Assembly (NCBI GenBank): GCA_937974275.1
Contig: CALJIF010000032.1
Coordinates: forward strand, 4,511 to 68,510
Source: an uncultured Flavobacteriales bacterium
Lineage (GTDB): Bacteria > Bacteroidota > Bacteroidia > Palsa-965
Direction: 5' to 3'
DNA: 64,000 nucleotides
The notes beneath the pieces are model-generated. The model did not search any database. It was not told the origin of the DNA and saw only the letters and a list, made by a program, of their open reading frames with translations. Numbering within the stretch: the stretch's first letter is position 1; every line of letters begins with the position of its first letter. Below are positions 1-10,187 of this stretch, one piece after another. The position numbers and the translations under genes are program-made.

Positions 1-2
1 AA

Positions 3-89
3 AAAGGTTACAACATTGCTCGACGCACCGTTGCCAAGTACCGTGAACAGTTAGGAATTCCTGTTGCACGATTAAGAAAGGAGCTGTAA
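3..89 (+). CDS. rpoN: RNA polymerase sigma-54 factor, C-terminal end (partial)
   Basis: The window opens inside a coding frame whose last 28 codons include ARRTVAKYRE, the RpoN box that recognises the -24 promoter element and is nearly invariant in sigma-54. The frame ends with the stop at 87-89. Only the last helix and tail (GIPVARLRKEL) are present; the rest lies upstream of the window. The next gene begins 2 bases later, so the two are probably co-transcribed. Identification is strong despite the short length because the RpoN box is diagnostic. Confidence 0.93.
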   Translation, partial: KGYNIARRTVAKYREQLGIPVARLRKEL

Positions 90-91
90 CA

Positions 92-703
92 GTGTCTGCT
101 GTTCCAAAAATTCTGGCAACGCTTTTTCATCCGCTGTTAATGACTACTTATGGCACAGCTGCCTACGTATTCATTGTTCGGAGAATCGATTTTCTTGCGG
201 CCGGCAATGTTAATTGGTTAATTCTTGGCCTAATCTTCACCAGCACATTTCTGCTTCCGCTGATTTCTGTTTTTATCATGTATCGGTTCGGCATGATAGG
301 GAGCATGGAAATGCACACCGCCAAAGAACGCAACTGGCCACTGATTCAATCCACTGTCATTTATTTGGTCGCGCTTTTCGCTATGAACACGCGGATTATT
401 CCAACATTCATTCAACTTCTCACATTAACAGCAGCCGTGTGTATGCTCGAGGCATTGATCATTAACCTGTGGTGGAAAATCAGTTTACACATGATTGGAA
501 TTGGAGGACTTTGTGGAGCGTTAATCATAACAGCACGCAACGATAGCAATGTGCCGCTCGGATTATTAAGTGCTGTATTTGTTATCGCCGGCATAATTGG
601 CACTGCCCGCATGATTAGCGGAGCGCACAACATTTTACAAATTACAGCAGGATTTTTATTGGGAATAGTAAGCGCGTCAGTGCTATTTGCGCTGATAGGA
701 TAG
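92..703 (+). CDS. PAP2-like integral membrane protein
   Basis: A 203-residue protein with about six hydrophobic segments. It resembles the PAP2 phosphatase fold in spacing: a KERNWP stretch after the second helix, SLHM in the middle and R-x5-H-x3-Q near the end (ARMISGAH...Q). In true PAP2 enzymes the last motif is SR-x5-H-x3-D and the middle one PSGH, so key residues look degenerate and catalysis is doubtful. It starts with GTG at 92, preceded by AAGGAG within the end of rpoN, and is translationally close to it. Family placement is from motif spacing only; it may be a non-enzymatic relative. Confidence 0.7.
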   Translation: MSAVPKILATLFHPLLMTTYGTAAYVFIVRRIDFLAAGNVNWLILGLIFTSTFLLPLISVFIMYRFGMIGSMEMHTAKERNWPLIQSTVIYLVALFAMNTRIIPTFIQLLTLTAAVCMLEALIINLWWKISLHMIGIGGLCGALIITARNDSNVPLGLLSAVFVIAGIIGTARMISGAHNILQITAGFLLGIVSASVLFALIG

Positions 704-705
704 CG

Positions 706-900
706 CTATTTAGCTTCCAACAAATCTTCTACTTTGTCAAAAGGAACATTAACTACATATTCCTTCCCGTTAGTTAAGATCATCTTGGTTCCTTTCCCGA
801 AACGTGCCACGGATTGAATATGTTGCTTTTGAACAAAATGCTCTCCGATTTTAAGGAGAATAATGATCTCGTCCTTGTGTAAACGTTGTTCCTCTACCAC
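706..900 (-). CDS. Small conserved cytosolic protein, 64 aa (LytTR-like fold suspected)
   Basis: The frame stays open further upstream, but a -7 promoter element TACTTTTG at 930-923 lies inside the longer version, so the GTG at 900-898, 22 bases downstream of it, is the better start, giving 64 residues. The protein is a run of short beta-like segments (DEIIILLKIG, KMILTNGKEYVV) followed by a helix (FDKVEDLLEAK), which recalls the DNA-binding LytTR fold or a small beta protein; I do not recognise it firmly. It is convergent with the PAP2-like gene, leaving only 2 bases between the stops. Confidence 0.6.
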   Translation of the reverse strand: MVEEQRLHKDEIIILLKIGEHFVQKQHIQSVARFGKGTKMILTNGKEYVVNVPFDKVEDLLEAK

Positions 901-922
901 GGTTTTTCTATATTTATAGAGG

Positions 923-930
923 CAAAAGTA
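923..930 (-). promoter_or_regulatory. Bacteroidota -7 element TACTTTTG
   Basis: Matches the TAnnTTTG consensus exactly and lies 22 bases upstream of the GTG start of the 64-residue gene. No clear TTTG -33 box is seen upstream. Confidence 0.55.
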
Positions 931-1027
931 AGCACACTTTGAGGTATTCCACATTTCGATGTTAATCTTTAACACGATATGGGGAATTGACATTGCAGTT
1001 ATTTGTGCACTTTTACTGATAGTAAGC

Positions 1028-4000
1028 ATGAGAAAGACCCTATTCCGGTTACTGAGTACGATCGTTTTATTATTGGGCATACACCTTTCGGTGAGTGCTG
1101 ATACCTTTTTGTGGGTTGGTACTTCAGGTAATTGGAACGACGCTCAAAACTGGGAAAGTGCCATTCAGGGCGCTATACCCGGCAAAGAAGATGATGTTGT
1201 CATTAATTCTACAGGGACAGAAATCATCATCGACGGCAGTGTTTATTGCAAATCGCTGACTACAGCATTTCCAAGCAGCAACGGTTATTATCTAAACACA
1301 AACAGTTCCAACGGAATTAAAATTACCGGAGCAGGTACAATTCATGTTTATGGAAACATTGAATTGAATGCACCATTCAGCGAGTCAGGCGATCTCAAGT
1401 GGAAGCTTTCTTCCAATGCAACAACTACTCGCATTCGTTCCAATGGTCATGTGTTTTCTAACTCGATGACTATTACAACTGAAAGCGACGTTATCATTGA
1501 AGATCACCTGTACGTTAATGGTAATTTGAAAATTCAAAGCGGGATTTTGCAGACGCAAGAGTATTCATCCGTTGTTGCCGTGCAAATAGAAGGCGCAGAA
1601 AAAATTCGCGGAGGACAGGTACTTCGTATTGGGGACCCTGTCAATCCTCTAAGTCATACTGTTACTACAGTTGTAGTTCCCAACTTATGTAACGGTGAGT
1701 GTAATGCAACTGCGACTGCCGTAGTTGTTGGTGGTTCCGGTAATTTCAGCTACCAGTGGAGTACAGTTCCTCCCCAAACGACTGCCACGGCAACCGGTCT
1801 TTGTGCAGGAACTTATTTGGTGGTTGTAACCGATTTGGTTGGTGGTGATCAGGTTCCCGCATTTGCAATTGTTGTCGATCCTCCTCCATTGGTAATTTTC
1901 TTCTCTAATGTTCCGCCATTATGTAATGGTAATTGTAATGGATCGAGCACGGCAAGTGTTGCAGGCGGAACACCCGGCTATACTTTTTTATGGTCACCCG
2001 GCAATCAAACTACCAATACGATTACCAATCAATGCGCAGGGACGTACACGCTAACGGTTACCGACAACAACGGCTGTATTGTAACGCAACAATCTGTCAT
2101 AACCCAGCCTGCACTACTTGCAGATAACGGAAGTAGCACTAATGTAACTTGTAATGCAGCCTGTGACGGCACCGCATCGGTTGCGCCAACAGGAGGTATA
2201 GGACCTTATTCATTCTTATGGGCACCCGGAGGTCAAACAACACCGGCGGTTACCAGTCTCTGTCCCGGCACTTACACTTGCACAATTACAGACGCGAACG
2301 GATGTCAGGATACTTATGTCACCACAATAACACAACCACCTGTGTTAACAGCGCAAGTTGCTGTTACCAACGCAACATGTTTTGGTTTATGTAATGGCGC
2401 AGCTACAGCCACTCCATCCGGAGGAACAGCACCATATACTTTTTTATGGCAGCCCGGAGGACAAACCACAGCCGGTATAACAGGACAATGCGCAGGCTCT
2501 TACACACTAACGGTTACAGACAATAACGGCTGTACTTTTCAGCAAACTGTCAATATCACTGAACCTCCTGTTCTTGCGAGCATCCCGACATCAACAAACA
2601 TTTCTTGCTTCGGTGCATGTGACGGAACTGCTGCGGCCAATGCTACCGGCGGGACACCAAACTATACTTATTCGTGGGCGCCAAGTGGAGGAAACGGACC
2701 AACTGCTTCCGGACTATGCCCCGGAACATACACTGTTACTGTAACTGATGCGAATGGTTGTACAACTAATGCACAAGTTACAATCACAGAACCGGCAATA
2801 CTGCTTACCGGATCATCAAGCACAAACGTTACTTGCTTTAACGCTTGTGACGGAACTGCTACTGCCAATCCATCAGGCGGTACTGGCCCTTACACCTACA
2901 ATTGGTTGCCGGGAAATATCACGACACCGAGCATTTCTAATTTGTGTCCCGGAACATATACCATTACAGTAACTGACGCTAACAATTGTACTGCTCAATC
3001 CACGATTACGATCACACAACCCCCACAACTTCTTGTTAATGGCACAGGTACCAATGTTTCGTGCAATGGATTTTGCGATGGAATTGCTACCGCCAATCCG
3101 AGTGGTGGTACAGGACCATATACATACGTGTGGGCACCCGGAGGACAAACAACACCAAGCATTAACGGACTGTGTGCCGGACAGTATACAGTAACCGTAA
3201 CTGATGCCAATGGTTGTCAACGCAACCAAACTATTACGATTACTCAACCTAATATCCTGAGCGTAACAACAACCGCAACACAGCTCCTATGCAACAATGC
3301 CTGCAGCGCTACGATCTCTGCTAACGTCTCAGGCGGTACAGCAGCGTATACATATAGCTGGAGTCCGGGAAACCAAACCACGCCAAGCATCACTAACCAA
3401 TGTGCAGGCACTTACACAGTTGATGTTACAGATGCGAATGGATGTACCAGTAATAGCGTGATATCCATTACACAGCCTGTACCATTTCAAATCAGCATCA
3501 CGAGTAATGATGTAAGTTGTAACGGATCGTGTGATGGTAACATTCAGGTTGTAGTTAATGGAAGTACTCCGCCATATACATACAGTTGGTCTCCAACCGG
3601 ACAAACAACGCCAAATATTTCGGGTCTGTGTGCAGGAACATATAGCGTCACAGTTACGGATGCCAACGGTTGCGATACCACATTGGCCATTAACATTACA
3701 CAACCTCAACCGATCAACGCAGGAGTTACAACAGTTGCAGCAACGTGTTCAGGAAATTGCAACGGCTCGGCTACATCGAATCCGACAGGAGGCACCGGAC
3801 CGTATACATTTTTATGGATGCCGGGCGGACAAACCACTTCTTCGGTTACGGGACTTTGTGCGGGCACGTACACACTAACGGTTACTGATGCCAATGGATG
3901 TACAACCAATCAAACGGTAAGTATTACACAACCTCAGCCGCTCTCCGCTCAAATTACCGGAAGTACCGCAAGTTGTAATATTTGTAATGGAACGGCTACA

Positions 4001-7000
4001 GTATCTGTCAGTGGCGGTAACTCACCGTATGCATATTTCTGGACACCCGCCGGTGGAACCAACCCTACTGCCACCAACTTATGTGTCGGCTCTTACACGT
4101 GTACCATAACAGATGCACAAGGTTGTACTACAACAGCAACAGTAAATATCAACCAAGTAGTTAATATTTCTATCACCAGCTCGGGAAGTACACCAACATG
4201 TTTTGGAGACTGCGATGCCGTTGCCAGTGCGAATGCCTCCGGTGGTGCAAATCCATATACATATGTTTGGCAGCCCGGAAATATCGTTAACCAGAACCTT
4301 ACCAATGCCTGTGCAGGAACATACACCGTAACAGCTACTGATGCAAACGGATGCTTTAGTTCATCTGTAATAACATTCGGAAATCCTCCACAGATTACAG
4401 CCACATCTAATTCAACTAATGCATCTTGCCATGCATTATGCGACGGCACCGCGAGCGTTACTGCCTCAGGTGGAACAGGAACGTTATCCTACTTGTGGGC
4501 GCCGGGAGGTCAGACGACTCCTGCTGTTAACGGTCTATGCGTTGGAAGCTACACCTGTACAGTAACAGACCAAAATGGTTGCGATACGACAATTGTGTTC
4601 AACATTACCGAACCTGCACTTATACTTGCTAATGCTGTTGTTTCTGATGCCAATTGCACCTTGTGTGATGGAGGGATCGTTACATCTGCAAGCGGTGGCG
4701 TTGGACCATACACGTATTTGTGGGCACCGGGTGGACAGACAACTCCGAACTTGTCTTCATTATGTCCGGGCATATACACGGTAACTATTACAGATGCATC
4801 CGGATGTTCTGAAAATATTCCAATCGCCGTTGGAAACATTAACGGACCAACGGCTACAATGGCTTTCACCGATGCTTCGTGTCAAGGTGTTTGTGATGGA
4901 ACGGCAACAACTACCGTAACAGGAGGAACCGGACCATTTACTTTTGATTGGACACCCGGAACACCAACAGGTGATGGAACACCTTCAGTGAGCGGTTTGT
5001 GTGCAGGATTATATTTTGTTCAAATAACGGACGCTGTTGGTTGTATTACTTTCCAAAACGTAACGATAACAGAGCCGAATATTTTGACTGCTCCGGCAAC
5101 ATTACAAGTTCCTTCATGCAACGGAATATGTGACGGATCAATTACTGTTACACCAACCGGAGGTACAGCTCCTTACACGTTCTCCTGGAGCAGCGGTGGT
5201 AACGGACCAACCGAATCGGGTTTATGTGCGGGCAATTACAGTGTTGATATTACTGATGCGAATGGATGCATAGGGACATTTACATTTAGTTTAACGCAGC
5301 CCGGCGCAATCGGACTTGCTGTTACATCGACTAACATCACATGCAATAGTTTCTGCGATGGAACGGCAACCGCAACAGTAACGGGCGGCACAACTCCATA
5401 CTCCTACGTGTGGTCATCAGGTCCGATTGTTCCAAGCACTGTTAACTTGTGTCCGGGCACATATACGGTTACAGTTACAGATGCATCGGGATGTTCTGTT
5501 GTTGATTCTGTTACGATAACACAACCTCCTTCCATAGTTGTGAATTTAACTTCCACAAATGCTTCGTGTAACGGCGATTGTGATGGAACGGCGGCTGTAG
5601 TTGCATCGGGTGGAATACCGGGATATACGTATTTATGGTCGCCGGGAGGACAAACAACACCAAGTGTAACCGGACTGTGCGCAGGTGCATATAGCATCTC
5701 AACAACGGATGCGAACGGATGCGAAAATATTCAGTCTGTTACAATTACTGAACCACCTACTATTGTTGCCACTGCTTCTTCAACAAGTCCAACTTGTTTT
5801 GGAGATTGTGACGCAACATCTTCATTAACCGTTAATGGCGGAACACCGGCTTATACATACAGCTGGGCTCCGGGCGGACAAACAACACCTGTAGTTACCG
5901 GCTTGTGCGCAGGAGTTTACACCGTAACGATTACAGACGCGAACGGATGTGATATTCAGATTAACTCCACGATTACACAGCCTGCTCAGTTACTCGCGAA
6001 TACCTCCTTCACTTCTCCATCATGCGGAAACACTTGTGATGGTAGTGCTACTGCAAACCCGATCGGAGGAACCGGACCTTACACATTCTTGTGGGCGCCG
6101 GGTGGACAAACTACTGCAACAATCACCAATCAATGTGTTGGAACATACACGGTAACTGTTCGCGACAGCAGAGGTTGTATTGACATTCAAACCGTAACAA
6201 TATTACCGGCACAAAACCTCAACCTATCTGTTGCATCAGCACCCGCTAACTGCGGCGTATGTAACGGCACGATTAACGTGACTCCTTCCGGCGGTACTGC
6301 ACCATACACGTATGCGTGGTCCGGCGGATTGCCCCCACAACCTAACCAAACCAATGTGTGCGCCGGCCTTTATACGGTTCTCGTTACGGATGCATCAGGA
6401 TGCCAAAGTACATTCACGGTAACACTCAACAACAACGGAGGCCCTACAGGTGAAACAATCACGTCTGCAGATGCAACATGTCCTAACACTTGTGACGGCA
6501 GTGCTACTGTACTTCCGATTGGAGGAACAGCGCCATACACCTACCTGTGGATTCCGGGCGGACAAACGGTAAACAGTTTGACCAATATGTGTGCAGGCAG
6601 TTATAATCTGGAAGTAACCGATGCTAACGGTTGTATTCGTTATTCTCCTGTTATCATCAATGGTCCTCAGCCCATCATCGGCAATCAGTTTGTTACCAAT
6701 GCAAATTGTGTAAACAGTTGCGATGGCGCAATCAGTCTTAACCCATCCGGCGGAACAGGTCCATACAGCTATCTTTGGGCTCCGGGAGGACAAACTACCG
6801 CTTCAATTTCCGGGCAATGTGTTGGAACGTACACTTGCACTATTACAGATGCGAATGGATGCACCCAACAAGTGATTGCAACTATCAATGCATGGAATAT
6901 AATTGCTGCAACAGTTACCTCTACTTCGGCGTCTTGCAATGGAGATTGTGATGGTACCTTAACAGTTAGTGCAAGCGGCGGAACTGCTCCGTTTGTTTAT

Positions 7001-9253
7001 CAGTGGAATGATCCGTTAGGTCAAAACAATGCAACTGCATCCGGACTTTGCGCAGGAACATACAGCGTTATCATCACCGACGCTCAGGGATGTACAACAA
7101 CTGCAACAGGTAACATCAGCGCGCCAAATAGTATTGCACCAAATGCAACTGTTAACAATACAACATGTGGTCAGTGCGACGGATCAATATTCCTAAACCC
7201 AACCGGTGGTGTGGCTCCATACTCTTACTTGTGGAACACCGGCGCAACAACATCATCTTTGAATACATTGTGCAACGGAGTGTATAGTGTATTGATTACC
7301 GACGCTACGGGTTGTTCGCAGCAGTTTAACGTTATCATGAATAGTAACGGAGGACCAACGGCTTCTAATGCAAATATTACAAATGCAAGCTGCGCATCTA
7401 CTTGCGACGGCACTATCAGTTTGAATCCATCAGGCGGAACCGGACCTTACACCTTTAACTGGTTGCCGGGAGGCCAAACTACCGCATCAATCAACGGGCA
7501 ATGTGCAGGCGGATACACGGTACAAATTACCGACGCGAATGGATGTGTGTTTATTGACACGTTCTCAATTACTGCTCCACCTGCTATTCAACTCAATCAG
7601 CAAATTACAAATACGGATTGCGGATTCTGTTCAGGAACTATTGCCTTGAACGTTACAGGTGGTAATGGTCCGTACACGTACAACTGGCTGCCGGGCAATT
7701 TAACGACATCAACCATCAACAACTTATGTGCAGGACTTTATACCGTTACGGTTACTGATGCTTCAGGTTGTTCGTTAACGCAGGCTATTCCGGTAAGCAA
7801 CATTAACAGTACAATTGTTCTCAATACATCGTCAACTCCGATAAGCTGTAACAGCAGTTGTGATGGTTCCGCAACAGCTAATATTGTTTCGGGTAGCGGG
7901 CCATTTACTTACTCCTGGAGTAACGGAGCTACTACTTCTACAACTTCGGGACTGTGTGCAGGAACATATGTTGTTCAGGTAACAGATGTTATGGGTTGCG
8001 TGTCTTCAGGAGTTGTCAACCTAACACAACCTGCTCCGTTAAGTACTTCCAATTTATTTGTTCAGGATGAGTTGTGTGCGAACACCTGCGATGGGTTTAT
8101 AAGTGCTATTATTTCCGGTGGAACGTTACCGTATACATACAGCTGGAGCAATTCACAAACAGGATCGACAGCAACCGGATTGTGCGCAGGAACATATACA
8201 GTTACTGTTACGGATGCTAATGGATGCACGGCAACACAAAATGCAACTATTGTTTCTCCCGTTGTACTTGTGCTGAGCAATAGTGCTGTTACAGATGCAA
8301 GTTGTAATAATGTTGCCGACGGCGCGATCGACGTTACAGTAACAGGAGGCACGACGCCATATACTTATGCATGGTCAGGTCCTAACGGATACACATCAGC
8401 AACTGAGGATCCAACAGGATTGTTCTTCGGATCGTACACTTTGATAGCTACTGATGCTAACGGTTGCAGCATCACATCAACATTTGTTGTAAGTCCGTTG
8501 ATTACATTGAATGCCAATGCGGGCAGCGACACTTCACTGTGTGCTTCAGGATCATTAGTACTCGATGCAAGTGCAAGCACGAACGCAACAACATTCGCAT
8601 GGTTTATCCTTCCTGCGAATACGCAAATCGGAAATCAATCATCCGTTAACATTTCTGTGCCACTTGGAACTACTTCATATGTAGTAGTTATTACGAACGG
8701 CGGTTGTACCGATGCAGATACAGTTCAGGTTGTATCACTTCCGGGACCAACTGCTGATGCGGGAGCAGATCAAACCATTATCACAGGAATGACCGCAACA
8801 ATTGGCGGATCTCCGACAGGTCCTTCGGGTTCAACATATGTTTGGGGTCCTACGGTAGGATTAGGAGACCCGAACTCAGCAAATCCTGTTGCTTCACCGG
8901 CAGGAACTACAACGTATGTCGTACAGGTTACCGACACTGCAGGATGTTCAAGTACGGACACCGTAGTGGTATCGGTAGTTCCGATGATCGATTTCCCGAA
9001 CGGCTTTACTCCTAATGGTGATGGCGTTAACGATTACTGGCAGATCGACAATATTCAACTATTTGAAAATTGTGAAGTAGAAGTATTCAATCGTTGGGGT
9101 GAGCGTTTATTCTACTCACGTGGTTATGTTACTCCGTTTGATGGACACTTTAACGGAGAGCCATTGCCGGTTGGAACTTACTACTACATCATTAAGCTGA
9201 ACGATCCGTTATTCCCTGATACGTACACCGGACCAATAACCATTTTACGCTAA
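1028..9253 (+). CDS. Giant SprB-repeat surface adhesin with type B T9SS C-terminal domain
   Basis: A 2,741-residue secreted protein. I start at the ATG at 1028, which gives a clean signal peptide (MRKTLFRLL...LSVSA); the frame is open to an ATG at 959, but that adds an implausible N-terminus. After a GNWNDAQNW module (residues ~30-200) come about 30 SprB-type repeats of ~75 residues (residues ~217-2490), each shaped like SCNGxCDG...GGTxPYTYxWxPGGQTT...GLCAGTYTVTVTDANGC. Most repeats carry four cysteines. Ig/PKD-like segments follow (~2490-2650), then a CHU_C gliding-motility C-terminal domain from ~2652 (FPNGFTPNGDGVNDYW) that directs export by the type IX system. SprB in Flavobacterium is a motile surface adhesin; a similar role is inferred. 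The gene is followed after 1 base by its PorP/SprF partner. Confidence 0.93.
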   Translation: MRKTLFRLLSTIVLLLGIHLSVSADTFLWVGTSGNWNDAQNWESAIQGAIPGKEDDVVINSTGTEIIIDGSVYCKSLTTAFPSSNGYYLNTNSSNGIKITGAGTIHVYGNIELNAPFSESGDLKWKLSSNATTTRIRSNGHVFSNSMTITTESDVIIEDHLYVNGNLKIQSGILQTQEYSSVVAVQIEGAEKIRGGQVLRIGDPVNPLSHTVTTVVVPNLCNGECNATATAVVVGGSGNFSYQWSTVPPQTTATATGLCAGTYLVVVTDLVGGDQVPAFAIVVDPPPLVIFFSNVPPLCNGNCNGSSTASVAGGTPGYTFLWSPGNQTTNTITNQCAGTYTLTVTDNNGCIVTQQSVITQPALLADNGSSTNVTCNAACDGTASVAPTGGIGPYSFLWAPGGQTTPAVTSLCPGTYTCTITDANGCQDTYVTTITQPPVLTAQVAVTNATCFGLCNGAATATPSGGTAPYTFLWQPGGQTTAGITGQCAGSYTLTVTDNNGCTFQQTVNITEPPVLASIPTSTNISCFGACDGTAAANATGGTPNYTYSWAPSGGNGPTASGLCPGTYTVTVTDANGCTTNAQVTITEPAILLTGSSSTNVTCFNACDGTATANPSGGTGPYTYNWLPGNITTPSISNLCPGTYTITVTDANNCTAQSTITITQPPQLLVNGTGTNVSCNGFCDGIATANPSGGTGPYTYVWAPGGQTTPSINGLCAGQYTVTVTDANGCQRNQTITITQPNILSVTTTATQLLCNNACSATISANVSGGTAAYTYSWSPGNQTTPSITNQCAGTYTVDVTDANGCTSNSVISITQPVPFQISITSNDVSCNGSCDGNIQVVVNGSTPPYTYSWSPTGQTTPNISGLCAGTYSVTVTDANGCDTTLAINITQPQPINAGVTTVAATCSGNCNGSATSNPTGGTGPYTFLWMPGGQTTSSVTGLCAGTYTLTVTDANGCTTNQTVSITQPQPLSAQITGSTASCNICNGTATVSVSGGNSPYAYFWTPAGGTNPTATNLCVGSYTCTITDAQGCTTTATVNINQVVNISITSSGSTPTCFGDCDAVASANASGGANPYTYVWQPGNIVNQNLTNACAGTYTVTATDANGCFSSSVITFGNPPQITATSNSTNASCHALCDGTASVTASGGTGTLSYLWAPGGQTTPAVNGLCVGSYTCTVTDQNGCDTTIVFNITEPALILANAVVSDANCTLCDGGIVTSASGGVGPYTYLWAPGGQTTPNLSSLCPGIYTVTITDASGCSENIPIAVGNINGPTATMAFTDASCQGVCDGTATTTVTGGTGPFTFDWTPGTPTGDGTPSVSGLCAGLYFVQITDAVGCITFQNVTITEPNILTAPATLQVPSCNGICDGSITVTPTGGTAPYTFSWSSGGNGPTESGLCAGNYSVDITDANGCIGTFTFSLTQPGAIGLAVTSTNITCNSFCDGTATATVTGGTTPYSYVWSSGPIVPSTVNLCPGTYTVTVTDASGCSVVDSVTITQPPSIVVNLTSTNASCNGDCDGTAAVVASGGIPGYTYLWSPGGQTTPSVTGLCAGAYSISTTDANGCENIQSVTITEPPTIVATASSTSPTCFGDCDATSSLTVNGGTPAYTYSWAPGGQTTPVVTGLCAGVYTVTITDANGCDIQINSTITQPAQLLANTSFTSPSCGNTCDGSATANPIGGTGPYTFLWAPGGQTTATITNQCVGTYTVTVRDSRGCIDIQTVTILPAQNLNLSVASAPANCGVCNGTINVTPSGGTAPYTYAWSGGLPPQPNQTNVCAGLYTVLVTDASGCQSTFTVTLNNNGGPTGETITSADATCPNTCDGSATVLPIGGTAPYTYLWIPGGQTVNSLTNMCAGSYNLEVTDANGCIRYSPVIINGPQPIIGNQFVTNANCVNSCDGAISLNPSGGTGPYSYLWAPGGQTTASISGQCVGTYTCTITDANGCTQQVIATINAWNIIAATVTSTSASCNGDCDGTLTVSASGGTAPFVYQWNDPLGQNNATASGLCAGTYSVIITDAQGCTTTATGNISAPNSIAPNATVNNTTCGQCDGSIFLNPTGGVAPYSYLWNTGATTSSLNTLCNGVYSVLITDATGCSQQFNVIMNSNGGPTASNANITNASCASTCDGTISLNPSGGTGPYTFNWLPGGQTTASINGQCAGGYTVQITDANGCVFIDTFSITAPPAIQLNQQITNTDCGFCSGTIALNVTGGNGPYTYNWLPGNLTTSTINNLCAGLYTVTVTDASGCSLTQAIPVSNINSTIVLNTSSTPISCNSSCDGSATANIVSGSGPFTYSWSNGATTSTTSGLCAGTYVVQVTDVMGCVSSGVVNLTQPAPLSTSNLFVQDELCANTCDGFISAIISGGTLPYTYSWSNSQTGSTATGLCAGTYTVTVTDANGCTATQNATIVSPVVLVLSNSAVTDASCNNVADGAIDVTVTGGTTPYTYAWSGPNGYTSATEDPTGLFFGSYTLIATDANGCSITSTFVVSPLITLNANAGSDTSLCASGSLVLDASASTNATTFAWFILPANTQIGNQSSVNISVPLGTTSYVVVITNGGCTDADTVQVVSLPGPTADAGADQTIITGMTATIGGSPTGPSGSTYVWGPTVGLGDPNSANPVASPAGTTTYVVQVTDTAGCSSTDTVVVSVVPMIDFPNGFTPNGDGVNDYWQIDNIQLFENCEVEVFNRWGERLFYSRGYVTPFDGHFNGEPLPVGTYYYIIKLNDPLFPDTYTGPITILR
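1677..8490 (+). repeat. Array of about 30 coding SprB-type repeats (~225 bp each)
   Basis: I counted 30 copies of the CNGxCDG-like opening between ~1677 and ~8490. The copies are diverged at DNA level, with a conserved amino-acid frame, so the array is old or under protein-level constraint. Some copies lack one residue between the first two cysteines (CNICNG, CTLCDG, CGVCNG, CGQCDG, CGFCSG); the last copy (CNNVADG) has lost the second. Confidence 0.9.
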
Positions 9254-9254
9254 C

Positions 9255-10187
9255 ATGAAGAAGCTGCTCATACTTATCCCGGTTGTTGCCTTCCTCTGGA
9301 GTGTTGAAGGAAGCGCACAACAGTTGCCGCATTTCTCGCAGTACATGATCAACGATTATGTGTTAAATCCTGCGATTGGTGGCAAACAAGATTACTTCAT
9401 GGGCATGTCTGCAAATCGTTATCAATGGAAAGGAATAACGGATGCGCCACGCACTTACATGCTGAGTGTTAATGGACCATTGAAATATGATCACATGGGT
9501 GTTGGAGGACAATTATTCACAGATAACGTTGGTCCTACTCGACGAACAGGTTTCTATTTGTCCTACGCCTATCATGCACCGTTAACGGAGAAGTTAAAAC
9601 TCTCGATGGGAATATCCGCAGGCATTTTGCAGTTTATGATTGATGGACATAAGATCAACTTGCATGATCCCGGAGATCTTGTTATTACCAATTCTGTCCA
9701 GTCTGTTTTAACTCCTGATTTTTCTGCAGGATTTTATCTGTACAACGATAAATTCTGGGTGGGTTTTTCCGCGTTACAGATTCAGCAAAGCAAATTGAAG
9801 TTCTTCGACTACATGTCAAACACCACCAGTGTATTGAATCGTCATTACTACGGAATGGCAGGTTATCGTTTCAACCTGGGTGATGATTTTATTCTGGAGC
9901 CCAGCATTTTAACGAAGTACGTAACTCCTGTGCCCTTCCAATTTGATGCAGGAGCTCGTATTATTTACAAAGACAAAATTTGGTTAGGTGGCGCTTATCG
10001 TCATCTGGATGCTATCACCGCTTATACCGGATTCGTAATACGCGAAAACTTGCAAATTGGTTATGCGTTTGATTTTACCTCCACCAATCTGCGTAATTAC
10101 AGCAGCGGTACGCACGAATTAATATTGGCAATTCGTTTCAATAAAAATGGACTGACTTCGGGCTCTTCAGCTCCACAGTTTAACTAG
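9255..10187 (+). CDS. PorP/SprF family type IX secretion system membrane protein
   Basis: A 310-residue outer-membrane protein with signal peptide (cleavage near SAQQ) followed by the family opening LPHFSQYMINDYVLNPAIGG and beta-strand rich sequence to the end. PorP/SprF proteins help secrete or anchor CHU_C-type cargo; SprF is needed for SprB export in Flavobacterium. The start is 1 base after the adhesin stop, so the two are one transcript and very likely a cargo-partner pair. The last 8 bases overlap the 3' end of the opposite-strand acetyltransferase gene. Confidence 0.92.
   Translation: MKKLLILIPVVAFLWSVEGSAQQLPHFSQYMINDYVLNPAIGGKQDYFMGMSANRYQWKGITDAPRTYMLSVNGPLKYDHMGVGGQLFTDNVGPTRRTGFYLSYAYHAPLTEKLKLSMGISAGILQFMIDGHKINLHDPGDLVITNSVQSVLTPDFSAGFYLYNDKFWVGFSALQIQQSKLKFFDYMSNTTSVLNRHYYGMAGYRFNLGDDFILEPSILTKYVTPVPFQFDAGARIIYKDKIWLGGAYRHLDAITAYTGFVIRENLQIGYAFDFTSTNLRNYSSGTHELILAIRFNKNGLTSGSSAPQFN

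Noticed and set aside
2873..3709. Antisense frames of 106-126 residues inside the adhesin gene
   Set aside because: They are composition artefacts of the repeats; the sense frame is uninterrupted and has signal and sorting domains.
1677..8490. CRISPR-like or non-coding tandem repeat
   Set aside because: The repeats stay in one open frame, vary at the DNA level and match SprB-type protein repeats; there are no constant spacers.
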